A stretch of DNA of 64,000 bases, taken from assembly GCF_007421815.1 (NCBI RefSeq), contig NZ_VLNT01000003.1:124001-188000 (forward strand). The letters run 5' to 3'. Each line of letters opens with the position of its first letter. The first letter of the stretch is position 1. Origin of the DNA: Aeromicrobium piscarium. Its GTDB lineage: Bacteria > Actinomycetota > Actinomycetes > Propionibacteriales > Nocardioidaceae. The translations under genes were made by a program, and so were the position numbers. The notes under the pieces were generated by a model that did not search any database, was not told the DNA's origin, and saw nothing but the letters and a program-made list of their open reading frames with translations. This document shows positions 19,676-27,768 of this stretch, in pieces.

Positions 19676-20755
19676 ATGTTCTACACCAGCGGTAAACCAT
19701 CCTCCGGCGCAGTGCGATCGGCGGATGAGTTCACTAATCTCTACACCGGGCTCATGCACGAGGTCCGCGACCAAGGCCTGTTGCGTAAGCGACCCGCGTA
19801 TTACTACCGCCAGATCGCCGTCGCCGTCACGACCTTCGCCGCGCTCTGGGCAGCGGTGGTGCTCATCGGCGACTCGTGGTTCCAGCTGATCCCGGCGGCC
19901 GTGATGGGGATCGTCCTCGCCCAGTTCGGCTTCCTCGGACATGACGCGGCCCACCAGCAGATCTTCACCTCCCGCGCCGCGAACGCGTGGACCGCGCGCA
20001 TCCTGGCCGGGGCCTTCGCCGGGCTGAGCTACGGGTGGTGGCGAGGCAAGCACAACAAGCACCATGCCGCGCCCAATAAGGAGGGATACGATCCCGACAT
20101 CGCCCCTGGGGCCATCGCCTTCACCCGCGACATCGTCGAGTCTCGCACCGGGTTCACCGGGTGGCTGGCGCGGCGTCAGGGATGGTTCTTCGTTCCGCTG
20201 CTCACCCTCGAAGGGCTGAACCTGCATGCCTCGAGCATCCGCGCGCTACTCCCCCGTCAGCAGCTGCCGTGGAGACGACTCGAGCTCGTCATCGTCACGA
20301 CTCGCCTCGCGGCGTTCGTCGCGCTCCTGGTGCTGCTGCTCCCGCCCGGGATCGCCGCGGCTTTCTTCGCGGTCCAGATGGCGGTATTCGGCCTCTGCCT
20401 GGGCGGATCCTTCGCGCCGAACCACAAGGGCATGCCGATCGTGCCGGCCACCATGAAGATCGACTTCCTGCGGCGCCAGGTCCTGATGTCACGCAATGTC
20501 CGAGGGAACTGGTTCATCGACCGGGCGATGGGCGGGTTGAACTACCAGACGGAGCACCACCTCTTCCCGAGCATGCCCCGACCGACTCTCAAGCGCGTCC
20601 AGCCCCTGGTCCGCGACTATTGCCGCCGCCATGGCATCGCCTATACCGAAGAGACGCTCTTCACCTCCTACGGCATCGTCATCAGATACCTCAACGACGT
20701 GGGCCTTCGTGCCCGCGCACCCTTCGACTGTCCTCTCGCTCGCGAGATGCGCTGA
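19676..20755 (+). CDS. Membrane fatty acid desaturase (acyl-CoA/lipid type)
   Basis: 359 residues with the three histidine clusters of membrane di-iron desaturases: HDAAH (89-93), HNKHH (126-130) and QTEHH (about 290-295, followed by LFPSMPR). Hydrophobic segments flank them (about 48-85, 105-120 and 205-245), giving four or more membrane helices. The QxxHH form of the third box puts it with delta-6/linoleoyl-CoA-type and DesA3-like enzymes that put double bonds into membrane acyl chains using O2 and electrons from a ferredoxin or reductase. No such partner is adjacent. It probably adjusts membrane fluidity. The gene is monocistronic and converges on the methyltransferase gene. Confidence 0.88.
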   Translation: MFYTSGKPSSGAVRSADEFTNLYTGLMHEVRDQGLLRKRPAYYYRQIAVAVTTFAALWAAVVLIGDSWFQLIPAAVMGIVLAQFGFLGHDAAHQQIFTSRAANAWTARILAGAFAGLSYGWWRGKHNKHHAAPNKEGYDPDIAPGAIAFTRDIVESRTGFTGWLARRQGWFFVPLLTLEGLNLHASSIRALLPRQQLPWRRLELVIVTTRLAAFVALLVLLLPPGIAAAFFAVQMAVFGLCLGGSFAPNHKGMPIVPATMKIDFLRRQVLMSRNVRGNWFIDRAMGGLNYQTEHHLFPSMPRPTLKRVQPLVRDYCRRHGIAYTEETLFTSYGIVIRYLNDVGLRARAPFDCPLAREMR

Positions 20756-20784
20756 TCGACAGGCCGCTGCCCCGCCGCGGCGGC

Positions 20785-21591
20785 TCACTCGGGAAGGCGC
20801 GCGAGCAGTTCCCCGTTCACGATCGCGAACCAGGCGTCCGGCTCTTCTCCCCAGGCCCGCCAGCCGGCGGCGATCCGGACGAGATCGTCACCGGTGACAC
20901 CGTAGCGACCGGCCTGCTCGGCGAACAGCTCGGCGGAGTACCGCTCGGCCTGACTATGCCCCCACCATCGGCAGGTCTCGGAATCGGCGTAGTTCCATGT
21001 ACCGGCCGTGTAGCGGACATCGGTCAGGCCTGCCGCTTGGGCCCAGGTGCGCATCCGCCTGGCCGCGTCGGGCTCGGCGCCGTTGCCCCGTGCCACTCGA
21101 CGGTAGATAGTCCGCCACTCCTCCAGCTCCGGGAGTTCTGGATACCAGGCCATGGCCGCGTAGTCGGCGTCGCGGGCAGCCACCCAGCCGCCGGGCTTGG
21201 CCACCCTCGCCATCTCCCGGAGCGCGCCGACCGGATCGGTCAGGTGCTGAAGCACCTGGTGGGCGTGCACGATGTCGAAGCTGTCGTCTTCGAAGGGCAG
21301 CGCCATCACATCACCCAGCTCGAAGCGGGTACGGGTGTCCCCTCGCTCGGCAGCACCCGCGCGGGCCGCGACGAGCGGCTTCTCCACGTTCTCGATTCCC
21401 ACCACGACACCCGGTGCGACGATCTCAGCGAGGTCCAGAGTGATCGTTCCCGGGCCGCAGCCGACATCGAGGACGCTCATCCCCTGCCGCAGCACCGGAA
21501 GGAGATAGCCCGCGGAGTTCGCCGCCGTGCGCGCACCATGCGAGGCCAAGGTGGCACGCTCGTGTCCATGCGTGTAGCGGGAAGATTTCAC
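20785..21591 (-). CDS. Class I SAM-dependent methyltransferase
   Basis: 268 residues. Motif I (VLDVGCGPGT) is at 40-49, motif II (VVVGIENVEKPL) follows, and ELGDVMALPFEDDSFDIVHAHQVLQHL is the usual motif III/post-III region; VAKPGG comes next. It falls in the UbiE/Methyltransf_11 group, whose small-molecule substrates cannot be read from sequence. The C-terminal ~120 residues (Trp-rich, RWWGHSQAERYSAELFAEQ) resemble related actinobacterial methyltransferases of unknown substrate. The start is probably GTG at 21591; no good ribosome site is visible. Confidence 0.85.
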   Translation of the reverse strand: MKSSRYTHGHERATLASHGARTAANSAGYLLPVLRQGMSVLDVGCGPGTITLDLAEIVAPGVVVGIENVEKPLVAARAGAAERGDTRTRFELGDVMALPFEDDSFDIVHAHQVLQHLTDPVGALREMARVAKPGGWVAARDADYAAMAWYPELPELEEWRTIYRRVARGNGAEPDAARRMRTWAQAAGLTDVRYTAGTWNYADSETCRWWGHSQAERYSAELFAEQAGRYGVTGDDLVRIAAGWRAWGEEPDAWFAIVNGELLARLPE

Positions 21592-21699
21592 TATCCGAGA
21601 CGTTCTCGCTCATATTCCGAGACGATGCCAGGTGGACCCCAGCCCCGTCGAGGACCCGGTCGCATCGTGGACATCGCGAACGCCACGGCCACCCGCGGA

Positions 21700-22735
21700 T
21701 CAGTCCACCACGACGTCGACGGCGAGACGGCAGTATCGACCAACGAAGCCCTTCAGCGCCCCGATGTCGATCGCGGACACCGCGGTGGGCGGCAGGCCGC
21801 GCAGATGGACCGTGGTGCCATGCGCATCCCATAGCGATAGCTCTGGGACCAAGAGCCGTCGCTGCGCCGGTTCTCATGCACGAGCTCCTCGCACACCGCA
21901 GCCACAGTGGACATGCCGCGTCTGGGCGCGCCATCGGGAAGCGTCGGTGGCGTGGCGGCAGCGTAGAACCGGACGTCGGGCGTGGCCATGACCGGCTTGC
22001 GGATCATCGTGCCGTCGACATCTCGACGCGTGTCGGTGCCCGTCCGTCGTCGCTGACAGTGACACTCGACCGGTGGATACGGACCATTGCGGTGCCGATC
22101 CTGCCCTGCGCCTCGGCTTCGTCATCGGCGTAGGCCAGCACTTCGAGGATCATGTGCACCACCTGCTCCACGCCGATGTCCCCCACCGACCGTCGCGCCT
22201 CGTCGAGGTGGGCGATGTCGACATCGCGCGACCAGTCGTGGGTCAGCGTGACCCACGACGTCCGATCCCCCTCCGGCTGAAGGTGCCGTATCAGCCGCCG
22301 CTCCACGGGGCCATGCGCATGGCGCACGGCGACGTCGCCGGTGTCCTGCCATCCAGTGGCCTCATACAGTGCGATCGCCCGGTCGTTGGTGTCGATCACC
22401 CATAGCTCCAGCGTTGGAAAGCCCTGTCGTGCGGCTTCCTCACCAAGGTGGTGCAGGAGCGCGGTGCCGATGCCCTGTCCCCATTTCGCGGGCTCCACAG
22501 CGAGATACCGGAGTTCGAGCCGATCCTCGTGCGGGACGATGACGCTGAAGCCGACCGGATGGTCGGTGTCATCAGCGATCTGCAACGAGGAGCCGGGCGC
22601 CGAGAGCGCGGACCGTATCCCCCGCACCACGCTCGCTGTGTCCTGCGGATCGACGCCGTCGCGTCGGGCGGTCGCGCGAGCCCAGATTCCAGCGGCGCAC
22701 AGCTGCGCCCCCTCCCCGGAGACGGCGCGAATCAT
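21700..22735 (-). pseudogene. GNAT acetyltransferase fused to GyrB-like domain, two frameshifts
   Basis: The N-terminal ~150 residues are a GNAT N-acetyltransferase (acetyl-CoA loop EPAKWGQGIGTALL, then NDRAIALYEATGW). The frame runs on into a GyrB/GHKL-like ATPase segment (HLDEARRSVG ... VHMILEVLAYADDEAEAQGR ... VTVSDDGR) and then breaks. Adding one G at 22039-22041 (CCC on the plus strand) restores DDGRGTDTR...MIRKPVMATPDVRFY; adding one G at 21828-21830 restores YGDAHGTTVHLRG, and the frame then reads to the stop at 21700. Both breaks are GGGG-to-GGG losses, so they may be sequencing undercalls rather than real decay. The Asn of the GHKL N-box is absent. Start: ATG 22735, or TTG 22750 overlapping the DinB stop. 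Confidence 0.7.
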
Positions 22736-22746
22736 GTACGGCGAGG

Positions 22747-23262
22747 TCAATGACCGCCTCGGCTGGTGACGATGCCGCGCACGTAGGCGGCCTGTCCTGC
22801 GTGCTGTAGGCCATCGGCGATGACGCTGACCAACCTGACCGCCAGTGACACGGGCGGGTCCCAGCGCTCGTCCACGATCCGATCGAGGTCCTCATCGCGC
22901 AACGTCGCGACATAGCGTCGTGTCCGCTCAGTCACCGCTCGGAGATAACCGGCGAGCAGATCGGCTGAAGCGACCACCGAGTCGACCTGCTCGCTGGTGT
23001 ATCCGTAGCCGGTGTCCTCGACGGGCACCGGCAGGTCGAATCGCTCGTGCCATCCTTCGGCGACCCACGCCTGAGCGCCTCCGCACGCGTCGGCGATGTG
23101 GTCGTCCTGCACCCGGGCCAGGTGCCAGACCAGCCAGGCGATCGAGTTGTTTCCTCCCGGACGTTCCGCGAGCTCGTCCCGCGAGAGATTGCCGAGGGCC
23201 GCGGCCGCGGCCGACTCGATCCGGGTGAAGGCATCGTCAAGGAGAGCTGCTGTGGTGACCAT
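22747..23262 (-). CDS. DinB-superfamily protein (DUF664/mycothiol-dependent type)
   Basis: 171 residues forming a four-helix DinB fold. Metal-ligand histidines are placed as expected: WLVWHLARVQDDHIAD near residue 47 and LQHAGQAAYVRG near 155. In actinobacteria this family (DinB_2/DUF664) includes mycothiol- and bacillithiol-dependent S-transferases that detoxify electrophiles and drugs; the substrate here is unknown. The ATG at 23262 is 6 bases after a -10 hexamer (TAGCGT), which suggests leaderless expression. The stop overlaps the possible TTG start of the GNAT fusion gene, so the two form a short operon. Confidence 0.8.
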   Translation of the reverse strand: MVTTAALLDDAFTRIESAAAAALGNLSRDELAERPGGNNSIAWLVWHLARVQDDHIADACGGAQAWVAEGWHERFDLPVPVEDTGYGYTSEQVDSVVASADLLAGYLRAVTERTRRYVATLRDEDLDRIVDERWDPPVSLAVRLVSVIADGLQHAGQAAYVRGIVTSRGGH

Positions 23263-23268
23263 GTCTCC

Positions 23269-23274
23269 ACGCTA
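23269..23274 (-). promoter_or_regulatory. -10 element of the DinB gene (leaderless)
   Basis: TAGCGT on the minus strand with 6 bases to the ATG at 23262. Confidence 0.45.
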
Positions 23275-23310
23275 CGACCGACCGCTCTCCCCTGCCATCC
23301 GCTGCGTTTC

Positions 23311-23922
23311 CTACCGTCGACGCGCGCCCGGCGCCGACCATCCGCGGCGCATCGACACGAGGCGCAAGCCCAGGCACACCAGTGCCGGCCCCACGTACAC
23401 GATCCCGGCCGCGCCGAACGCCTCGGCCACCGTCGTGAGGGTGGCACCGACGATCGCGGGGATCGCATAGAGTTCGCCGCTGAAGACCACCGGCGTGCGC
23501 CCGGACAGCACATCGCGGACGATGCCGCCGCCCACGGCCGTGAGGACTCCGAGCAGCACCGCCGTCGCGGGCGTGATGTCGTGACTCAAGGCGGCGATCG
23601 TGCCGGTGACGCAGAACGTCGCCAGACCGACGGCATCGAGCAGCATGACGACACGTTCTCGACGCAGCACGCGGTCGTGCTGCCAGAAGATCAGCGCGGC
23701 CGCGAGAGTCGCGGTCAGCAGCCGTTCCCAGCTACCGATGTTGACCGGCGGGTTGACGCCGAGCAGCACATCGCGGAGGACCCCTCCGCCGAGACCGGTC
23801 ATCATGGCCAGGACGACGAGACCGACGATGTCGAAATCCCGACGGACCCCGACGAGAGCGCCGGTCATCGCGAAGACGAAGATGCCCGAGAACTCCAGCA
23901 CCGCGAGGACGGTTGCAGTCAC
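23311..23922 (-). CDS. TRIC-type cation channel family membrane protein
   Basis: 203 residues with two homologous halves, each with three membrane helices and the signature GGG-x2-RD: GLGGGVLRDVLLG in the first and AVGGGIVRDVLSG in the second. This is the UPF0126/YicG family, the prokaryotic relatives of trimeric intracellular cation channels, which conduct K+/Na+; some members have been linked to amino-acid transport. Two GTG codons stand in a row at 23925 and 23922. The second lies 6 bases after a possible -10 (TACGAT, plus-strand 23929-23934), so I take 23922. The basic tail (RRGWSAPGARRR) is ordinary. Confidence 0.88.
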   Translation of the reverse strand: MTATVLAVLEFSGIFVFAMTGALVGVRRDFDIVGLVVLAMMTGLGGGVLRDVLLGVNPPVNIGSWERLLTATLAAALIFWQHDRVLRRERVVMLLDAVGLATFCVTGTIAALSHDITPATAVLLGVLTAVGGGIVRDVLSGRTPVVFSGELYAIPAIVGATLTTVAEAFGAAGIVYVGPALVCLGLRLVSMRRGWSAPGARRR

Positions 23923-23973
23923 CACGACATCGTAGGGCGCGCCACAGCTTCACCCTCCGCTCCCCCAGCGCCA

Positions 23974-24079
23974 GCGGTGAGTTATCCCGCATCTCGCCCG
24001 TGGGCGGTGAGCTGTCACGCACTTTCGTCGTCGGAGTGCGGGATGGCTCACCGCCCATCCGCGGCGATCACTCACGGCC
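23974..24079. repeat. Four-arm palindromic element, repeat family B (copy 1)
   Basis: Four copies of a ~20-nt motif (GGCGGTGAGCTGTCACGCACT-like) lie at 23974-23993 (+), 24003-24023 (+), 24035-24055 (-) and 24066-24079 (-, partial). The inner pair forms a good hairpin and the outer pair a weaker one around it. The same ++-- nested plan, with a different core sequence, occurs at 56240-56354. Confidence 0.6.
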
Positions 24080-24127
24080 CGGGCAGGAGACTCGCGAGGC
24101 GATGCATGGGGAAACCGTCGCGCGTGG

Positions 24128-24246
24128 GACGAAGGATGTGCTTCCACGGTTGCCCTGACCACCACGAAGTCACATCCTTCGTTCTCGCCCGACGGAGGAT
24201 GTGCTTCTGTGGTTGCCCCGGCAGCCACGGAATCACACCCTCCGTC
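24128..24246. repeat. Tandem pair of hairpins, repeat family A (copy 2)
   Basis: Arms are 24128-24150/24161-24182 and 24191-24213/24224-24246. They share the family A arm (GACGAAGGATGTG, then CTTCC and a GGT end) and the +,-,+,- order with 2773-2891, 21 kb away. The element ends 95 bp before the CRISPR array. The 416 bp from the TRIC gene to the array contain only this element and family B copy 1. Confidence 0.75.
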
Positions 24247-24341
24247 CCACGCGGCGCAGGAAACAGCTCACCGGCGGCCTCACCGATCCCCGGCAGAGCG
24301 GGAGCATGGCAGCATCCCAAATCGCGTTCGTTTGGTTCTCG

Positions 24342-25344
24342 GGATCATCCCCGCTCGTGCGGGGAGCACGTGCGGGCGGTGCCCACCGGGTCGACGGCAC
24401 CGGGATCATCCCCGCTCGTGCGGGGAGCACACCTTCGGGTGGTCGGCGAACCCGTCGTCGATGGGATCATCCCCGCTCGTGCGGGGAGCACTGGCGCGTA
24501 GGTGATCGTCATGCCGTCTTCCCCGGATCATCCCCGCTCGTGCGGGGAGCACATCGTCGCCCGGGCGCTAGCCGGCGTGCTGCTCGGATCATCCCCGCTC
24601 GTGCGGGGAGCACGGCGTGCGCCGACTCGCAGCCGGACTCGCGTGAGGATCATCCCCGCTCGTGCGGGGAGCACGCCCATCTTTGGCGCCATCGGCGCGT
24701 TCGTCTCGGATCATCCCCGCTCGTGCGGGGAGCACTAGCGAGGAAGCAGACAGCTCCGAGTTCGTCGAGGGATCATTTCCGCTCGTGCGGGGAGCACGCC
24801 GAGTACCCCGACGGGTCACCGGCCGCCTGGGGATCATCCCCGCTCGTGCGGGGAGCACTACCGCAGCACCACCGACGTAGCATCACCGGCGGGATCATCC
24901 CCGCTCGTGCGGGGAGCACTCGGTGTCGTCATCGAGGATCAGCCGGCCCTCCGGATCATCCCCGCTCGTGCGGGGAGCACTTGCCCAGGATCATCACGCC
25001 CTCAAAGCGAGCGGGATCATCCCCGCTCGTGCGGGGAGCACTCGCTGCTGCGGCGACCTGGATCGTCACCCACGGGATCATCCCCGCTCGTGCGGGGAGC
25101 ACCTCGTGGGCAGGGGTAGAAGCTGACGCGCGCAAGGATCATCCCCGCTCGTGCGGGGAGCACTAGTCGCCCCCACCGGAGGGATAGGCGTGGACAATCA
25201 TCCCCGCTCGTGCGGGGAGCACGGCAACAGGACGCCGAGCGCATGGCCGAACAGCCAATCATCCCCGCTCGTGCGGGGAGCACATGGCGTCCGCTGGCGA
25301 AATCGACTTCGCCACGCAATCATCCCCGCTCGTGCGGGGAGCAC
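24342..25344 (-). CRISPR. Type I-E CRISPR array, 17 repeats and 16 spacers, no cas genes in window
   Basis: 28-bp repeats start at 24342 and recur every 61 bp (spacers 33 nt; one of 34 before 24770 and one of 31 before 25195). Read on the minus strand the repeat is GTGCTCCCCGCACGAG followed by CGGGGATGATCC, a classic I-E repeat with stem CTCCCCGC/GCGGGG. Three repeats at the right end (25195, 25256, 25317) end in ATTG instead of ATCC; the repeat at 24770 has two substitutions in the stem (CCCC to TTCC on the plus strand). Strand is set from canonical I-E orientation, the block of shared variants at the right end and a promoter-like sequence just beyond it. No cas gene lies anywhere in the 64 kb, so processing depends on a distant locus, if present. 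Confidence 0.97.
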
Positions 25345-25440
25345 GCTTGCTGACCTGCGCAAACACACGTCGAGGAGCGGTTTCGGCATCACTTTTCTAC
25401 CACGCCCACGTCTCGTTTGTGAAAGACGCCATCCCCGTCT
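25345..25440 (-). promoter_or_regulatory. Probable CRISPR leader with promoter
   Basis: On the minus strand TTCACA (25418-25423), 18 bp, then TAGAAA (25394-25399) make a good promoter reading into the array, with about 45 nt of leader RNA before the first repeat. The stretch is less GC-rich than its surroundings, as leaders usually are. Confidence 0.5.
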
Positions 25441-25450
25441 ACGGCGACTC

Positions 25451-25491
25451 CCCCGAGCACTCCGCTGCGCTCCGTGCAGGGAGGTACCCCC
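25451..25491. repeat. Intergenic GAGCAC-TCCGCTGCGCTCC-GTGC motif
   Basis: An imperfect hairpin (GCAC/GTGC stem, flanked by CCC/GGG) around TCCGCTGCGCTCC. Closely similar elements are scattered between genes in many actinobacterial genomes. The rest of 25441-25636 shows no gene I can defend. Confidence 0.35.
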
Positions 25492-25636
25492 ACCACGCCG
25501 GATACCTCGAATGCCGCATCAACCCCCGAGACGGCATCCCCGAATTCCGACGACCCGGCACCCGACAATGGAAACGCAACCACCGATGGCGACCCTGATC
25601 ATGACCGCGGACGTAACCTGGAGGCGAGGTGGTTCG

Positions 25637-26212
25637 ATGACGCGTGATGACAGCCGTCAGCGCGCCATGCGCTACCGCATCGGTGACGAGGACCCGCCGG
25701 CTTCCGAAACTGAGCAGAGCGAGTACGAAGCGGGCCGCGAACGCCGTCTCGAAGCGCAACCGTTGTGGATCGACCAGCAGATCCGCTCAGCCATGGCTCG
25801 CGGCGACTTCGACAACCTCCCCTACGCCGGCAAGCCCCTGCCCGACCGGCTTCTCAGGAACGACCCGGACTGGTGGGTCAAACAGCTCATCGAACGCGAA
25901 CGCGTCAGCGGAGTCCTTCCCCCAGCACTGCAACTGCGCAAGGACGACGCAGCCCTGGGCAGTCTCCTCGACGCCATCTCCTCGGAACGGCGAGTCCGGG
26001 AGGAGATCGAATCGTTCAACGCCCGCGTCATCGAGGCCCGGCGGCAGCTCCTCGGCGGCCCACCGGTCGTCACCCCTCTGCGCGACGTCGAGGCCGAGGT
26101 CACGGCCTGGCGAGAACGCGCCGAACACCGTCGTGTCGCTGCGCAGCGCCATGACGACACGCCGACCAGTCGGTCACCACGCCGGCGCTGGCTCCGGCGC
26201 CGGAGCGCATGA
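25637..26212 (+). CDS. DUF1992 (DnaJ-homologue C28-like) family protein
   Basis: 191 residues. The core WIDQQIRSAMARGDFDNLPYAGKPLPD is the DUF1992 signature shared with human DNAJC28; here no J-domain is present, as in other bacterial members. After ~45 polar residues the domain runs to about residue 110, followed by a charged helix and a very basic tail (PRRRWLRRRS). Function is unknown. The ATG at 25637 follows a purine-rich ribosome site (GGAGGCGAGG, 25621 region) and a possible -10 (TAACCT, 25615-25620). The open frame upstream runs through CRISPR repeats and is not coding. Its stop overlaps the glycosylase start (ATGA). Confidence 0.82.
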   Translation: MTRDDSRQRAMRYRIGDEDPPASETEQSEYEAGRERRLEAQPLWIDQQIRSAMARGDFDNLPYAGKPLPDRLLRNDPDWWVKQLIERERVSGVLPPALQLRKDDAALGSLLDAISSERRVREEIESFNARVIEARRQLLGGPPVVTPLRDVEAEVTAWRERAEHRRVAAQRHDDTPTSRSPRRRWLRRRSA

Positions 26213-27099
26213 CTCTACATATCGAGCTCCCAGGCCGATACGACCTCCACCGCTCCCTGAGCCCGCTCCGACGTGGTCAGTACGACCCGACATTCCGGCG
26301 ACGAGGCGACGAGATCTGGAACGCTGTCCGCTCGCCAGAAGGACCCGCCACCCTACGCCTCCGGCAGCTCACGCCCTCCCTCGTCGAAGCCGACGTATGG
26401 GGTCCCGGTGCCGAATGGGCCGCACACCGCCTACCCGAGCTGCTCGGTGCCGCCGACGATCCCGAGAGCTTCACCCCCTCGGACGCATTGATGGCCGACC
26501 TCCACCGCCGCACGCCAGGCCTACGCCTGCCGCGAACGCTGCGCGTCCTCGACGCCCTCGTCCCCGCGATCATCGAGCAGAAAGTCCTCGGCGTGGACGC
26601 GTTCAACGCCTGGAGCCGCATCCTGCGCCATGCGGGCACCCCCGCGCCCGGCCCGGCGCCCGCCGGGCTCCTCGCCCCACCCGACGCCACCGGCTGGTCC
26701 TCCATCCCCGCCTGGGAATGGCACCGAGCAGGCGTGGGACCGCAGCGCTACCGCGCCATCCAGGCGGCGGTCCGCGTCGGAGAGCGACTTCAACAGCTGC
26801 CCTCCGAACGCCTGCCGGCAGGCCTCTCCCCCATCCCCGGCGTCGGCCCCTGGACCATCGCCGAGACGATCGTCCGGGTCCATGGCGACAGCGATGCCGT
26901 GCCGTGGGGCGACTACCACCTCGGACGCCTCGTCGGGACGGCCCTCGCCGGACGCATCGTCGACGACGACGCCACCATCGCCCACCTGCTCGCCCCCTAC
27001 GCGCCCCACCGATATCGCGCCCTGCGTCTCCTCGCGCTCCACATCAGAGTCCCCCGTCGAGGTCCCCGGCGCGCCCGCGTCGACTACCGCGCCCACTAG
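26209..27099 (+). CDS. AlkA-like DNA-3-methyladenine glycosylase
   Basis: 296 residues of the HhH-GPD superfamily. An N-terminal beta domain (residues 1-100) precedes the helical part: VPAIIEQKVLGVDAF matches the conserved LV..I..Q.vs helix, and LSPIPGVGPWTIAETI is the helix-hairpin-helix that grips DNA. The catalytic Asp lies in DAVPWGDYHLG. It would cut alkylated bases (3-methyladenine and similar) from DNA to start base excision repair. It is longer than typical AlkA at the C-terminus by a short Arg-rich tail. Translationally coupled to the DUF1992 gene. Confidence 0.87.
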   Translation: MTLHIELPGRYDLHRSLSPLRRGQYDPTFRRRGDEIWNAVRSPEGPATLRLRQLTPSLVEADVWGPGAEWAAHRLPELLGAADDPESFTPSDALMADLHRRTPGLRLPRTLRVLDALVPAIIEQKVLGVDAFNAWSRILRHAGTPAPGPAPAGLLAPPDATGWSSIPAWEWHRAGVGPQRYRAIQAAVRVGERLQQLPSERLPAGLSPIPGVGPWTIAETIVRVHGDSDAVPWGDYHLGRLVGTALAGRIVDDDATIAHLLAPYAPHRYRALRLLALHIRVPRRGPRRARVDYRAH

Positions 27100-27149
27100 G
27101 GTGAGCTCCTCAACGAGCGGCACCCCGCGAACCGTCTGACACTGGACGC

Positions 27150-27758
27150 GTGGAGCAACGATTCGTCGGGCATATCGCCGGCATGGGCACCACCTCAGGC
27201 ACCCGGCTCGTGGTCGGCGTGTGGGAGCACTCCCCCTTCGGTCGCTTCTGCGATGTGATGGTCGAGGAAGCCACCGGACACCGAACCCTCCTCGCTCCCA
27301 CGCCCGACACCGCCGACTACGTGTCAGCCACCTATACCTTCGACTCCGTCGACATCGCACCAGTGACCCTCACCGTCGACAACGCGCTCTGGGCGGTCCG
27401 GCATCGAGCACTCACCCTCGACTGGCAGGTCGGCAGACGTCGACTGCTCGGCGCGCTGCTTCACCTCGTCCCCTCCGGGCTCCGTGAGAAGGAAACGTGG
27501 GCCCAGGCCATCGACCCAGTCGCACGCATCGTGCAGCCAGGCGTACGTACCCACGGGACGGCCGGAAACGACCGGACCGAGTGGTACGCCGCCGACGATG
27601 TCCGTGCCATCGTCGCCGCGACCGGAACCTGGCGCGGTGCCTCCCTCGGCACGCTCGCACCGCTGAGACCGCCCGTCTCCTTCGGATTCTCCTCCGCACC
27701 CCGCAGCCCGTCCCTGACCAGCGTGACGAGCATCGTCCGCGATGACGACACCCGTTAG
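27150..27758 (+). CDS. Conserved actinobacterial hypothetical protein
   Basis: 202 residues, GTG start. It has strong internal features (IAGMGTTSGTRLVVGVWEHSP, GRFCDVMVEEATGHRTLLAP, GVRTHGTAGNDRTEWY, APLRPPVSFGFSSAPRSPS) that I associate with a widespread actinobacterial family of unknown function, but no named domain is visible. It looks like an all-beta soluble protein, with no membrane helix or signal peptide. The start GTG has no obvious ribosome site; a later start is possible. Its 3' end contains the -10 element of the next gene. Confidence 0.65.
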   Translation: MEQRFVGHIAGMGTTSGTRLVVGVWEHSPFGRFCDVMVEEATGHRTLLAPTPDTADYVSATYTFDSVDIAPVTLTVDNALWAVRHRALTLDWQVGRRRLLGALLHLVPSGLREKETWAQAIDPVARIVQPGVRTHGTAGNDRTEWYAADDVRAIVAATGTWRGASLGTLAPLRPPVSFGFSSAPRSPSLTSVTSIVRDDDTR

Positions 27759-27761
27759 AGT
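27756..27761 (+). promoter_or_regulatory. -10 element of the PPOX flavoprotein gene (leaderless)
   Basis: TAGAGT with 7 bases to the ATG at 27769; it overlaps the last codons of the preceding gene. Confidence 0.5.
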
Positions 27762-27768
27762 GCCGAGC

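Noticed and set aside
20161-21834. 557-codon plus-strand frame across desaturase and methyltransferase genes
   Set aside because: It overlaps two real genes in wrong frames and mixes their shadows.
24201-25166. Long open frames running through the CRISPR array, including the extension upstream of DUF1992 from 25151
   Set aside because: They arise from 61-bp periodic repeats without stops; the translated text is repeats of RSCGEH/SSPLVRGA, not protein.
25345-25598. Open frame after the array ending GIPEFRRPGTRQWKRNH, considered as a cas gene remnant
   Set aside because: It has no resemblance I could defend to Cas1, Cas2 or Cascade proteins and overlaps the probable leader and an intergenic repeat motif.
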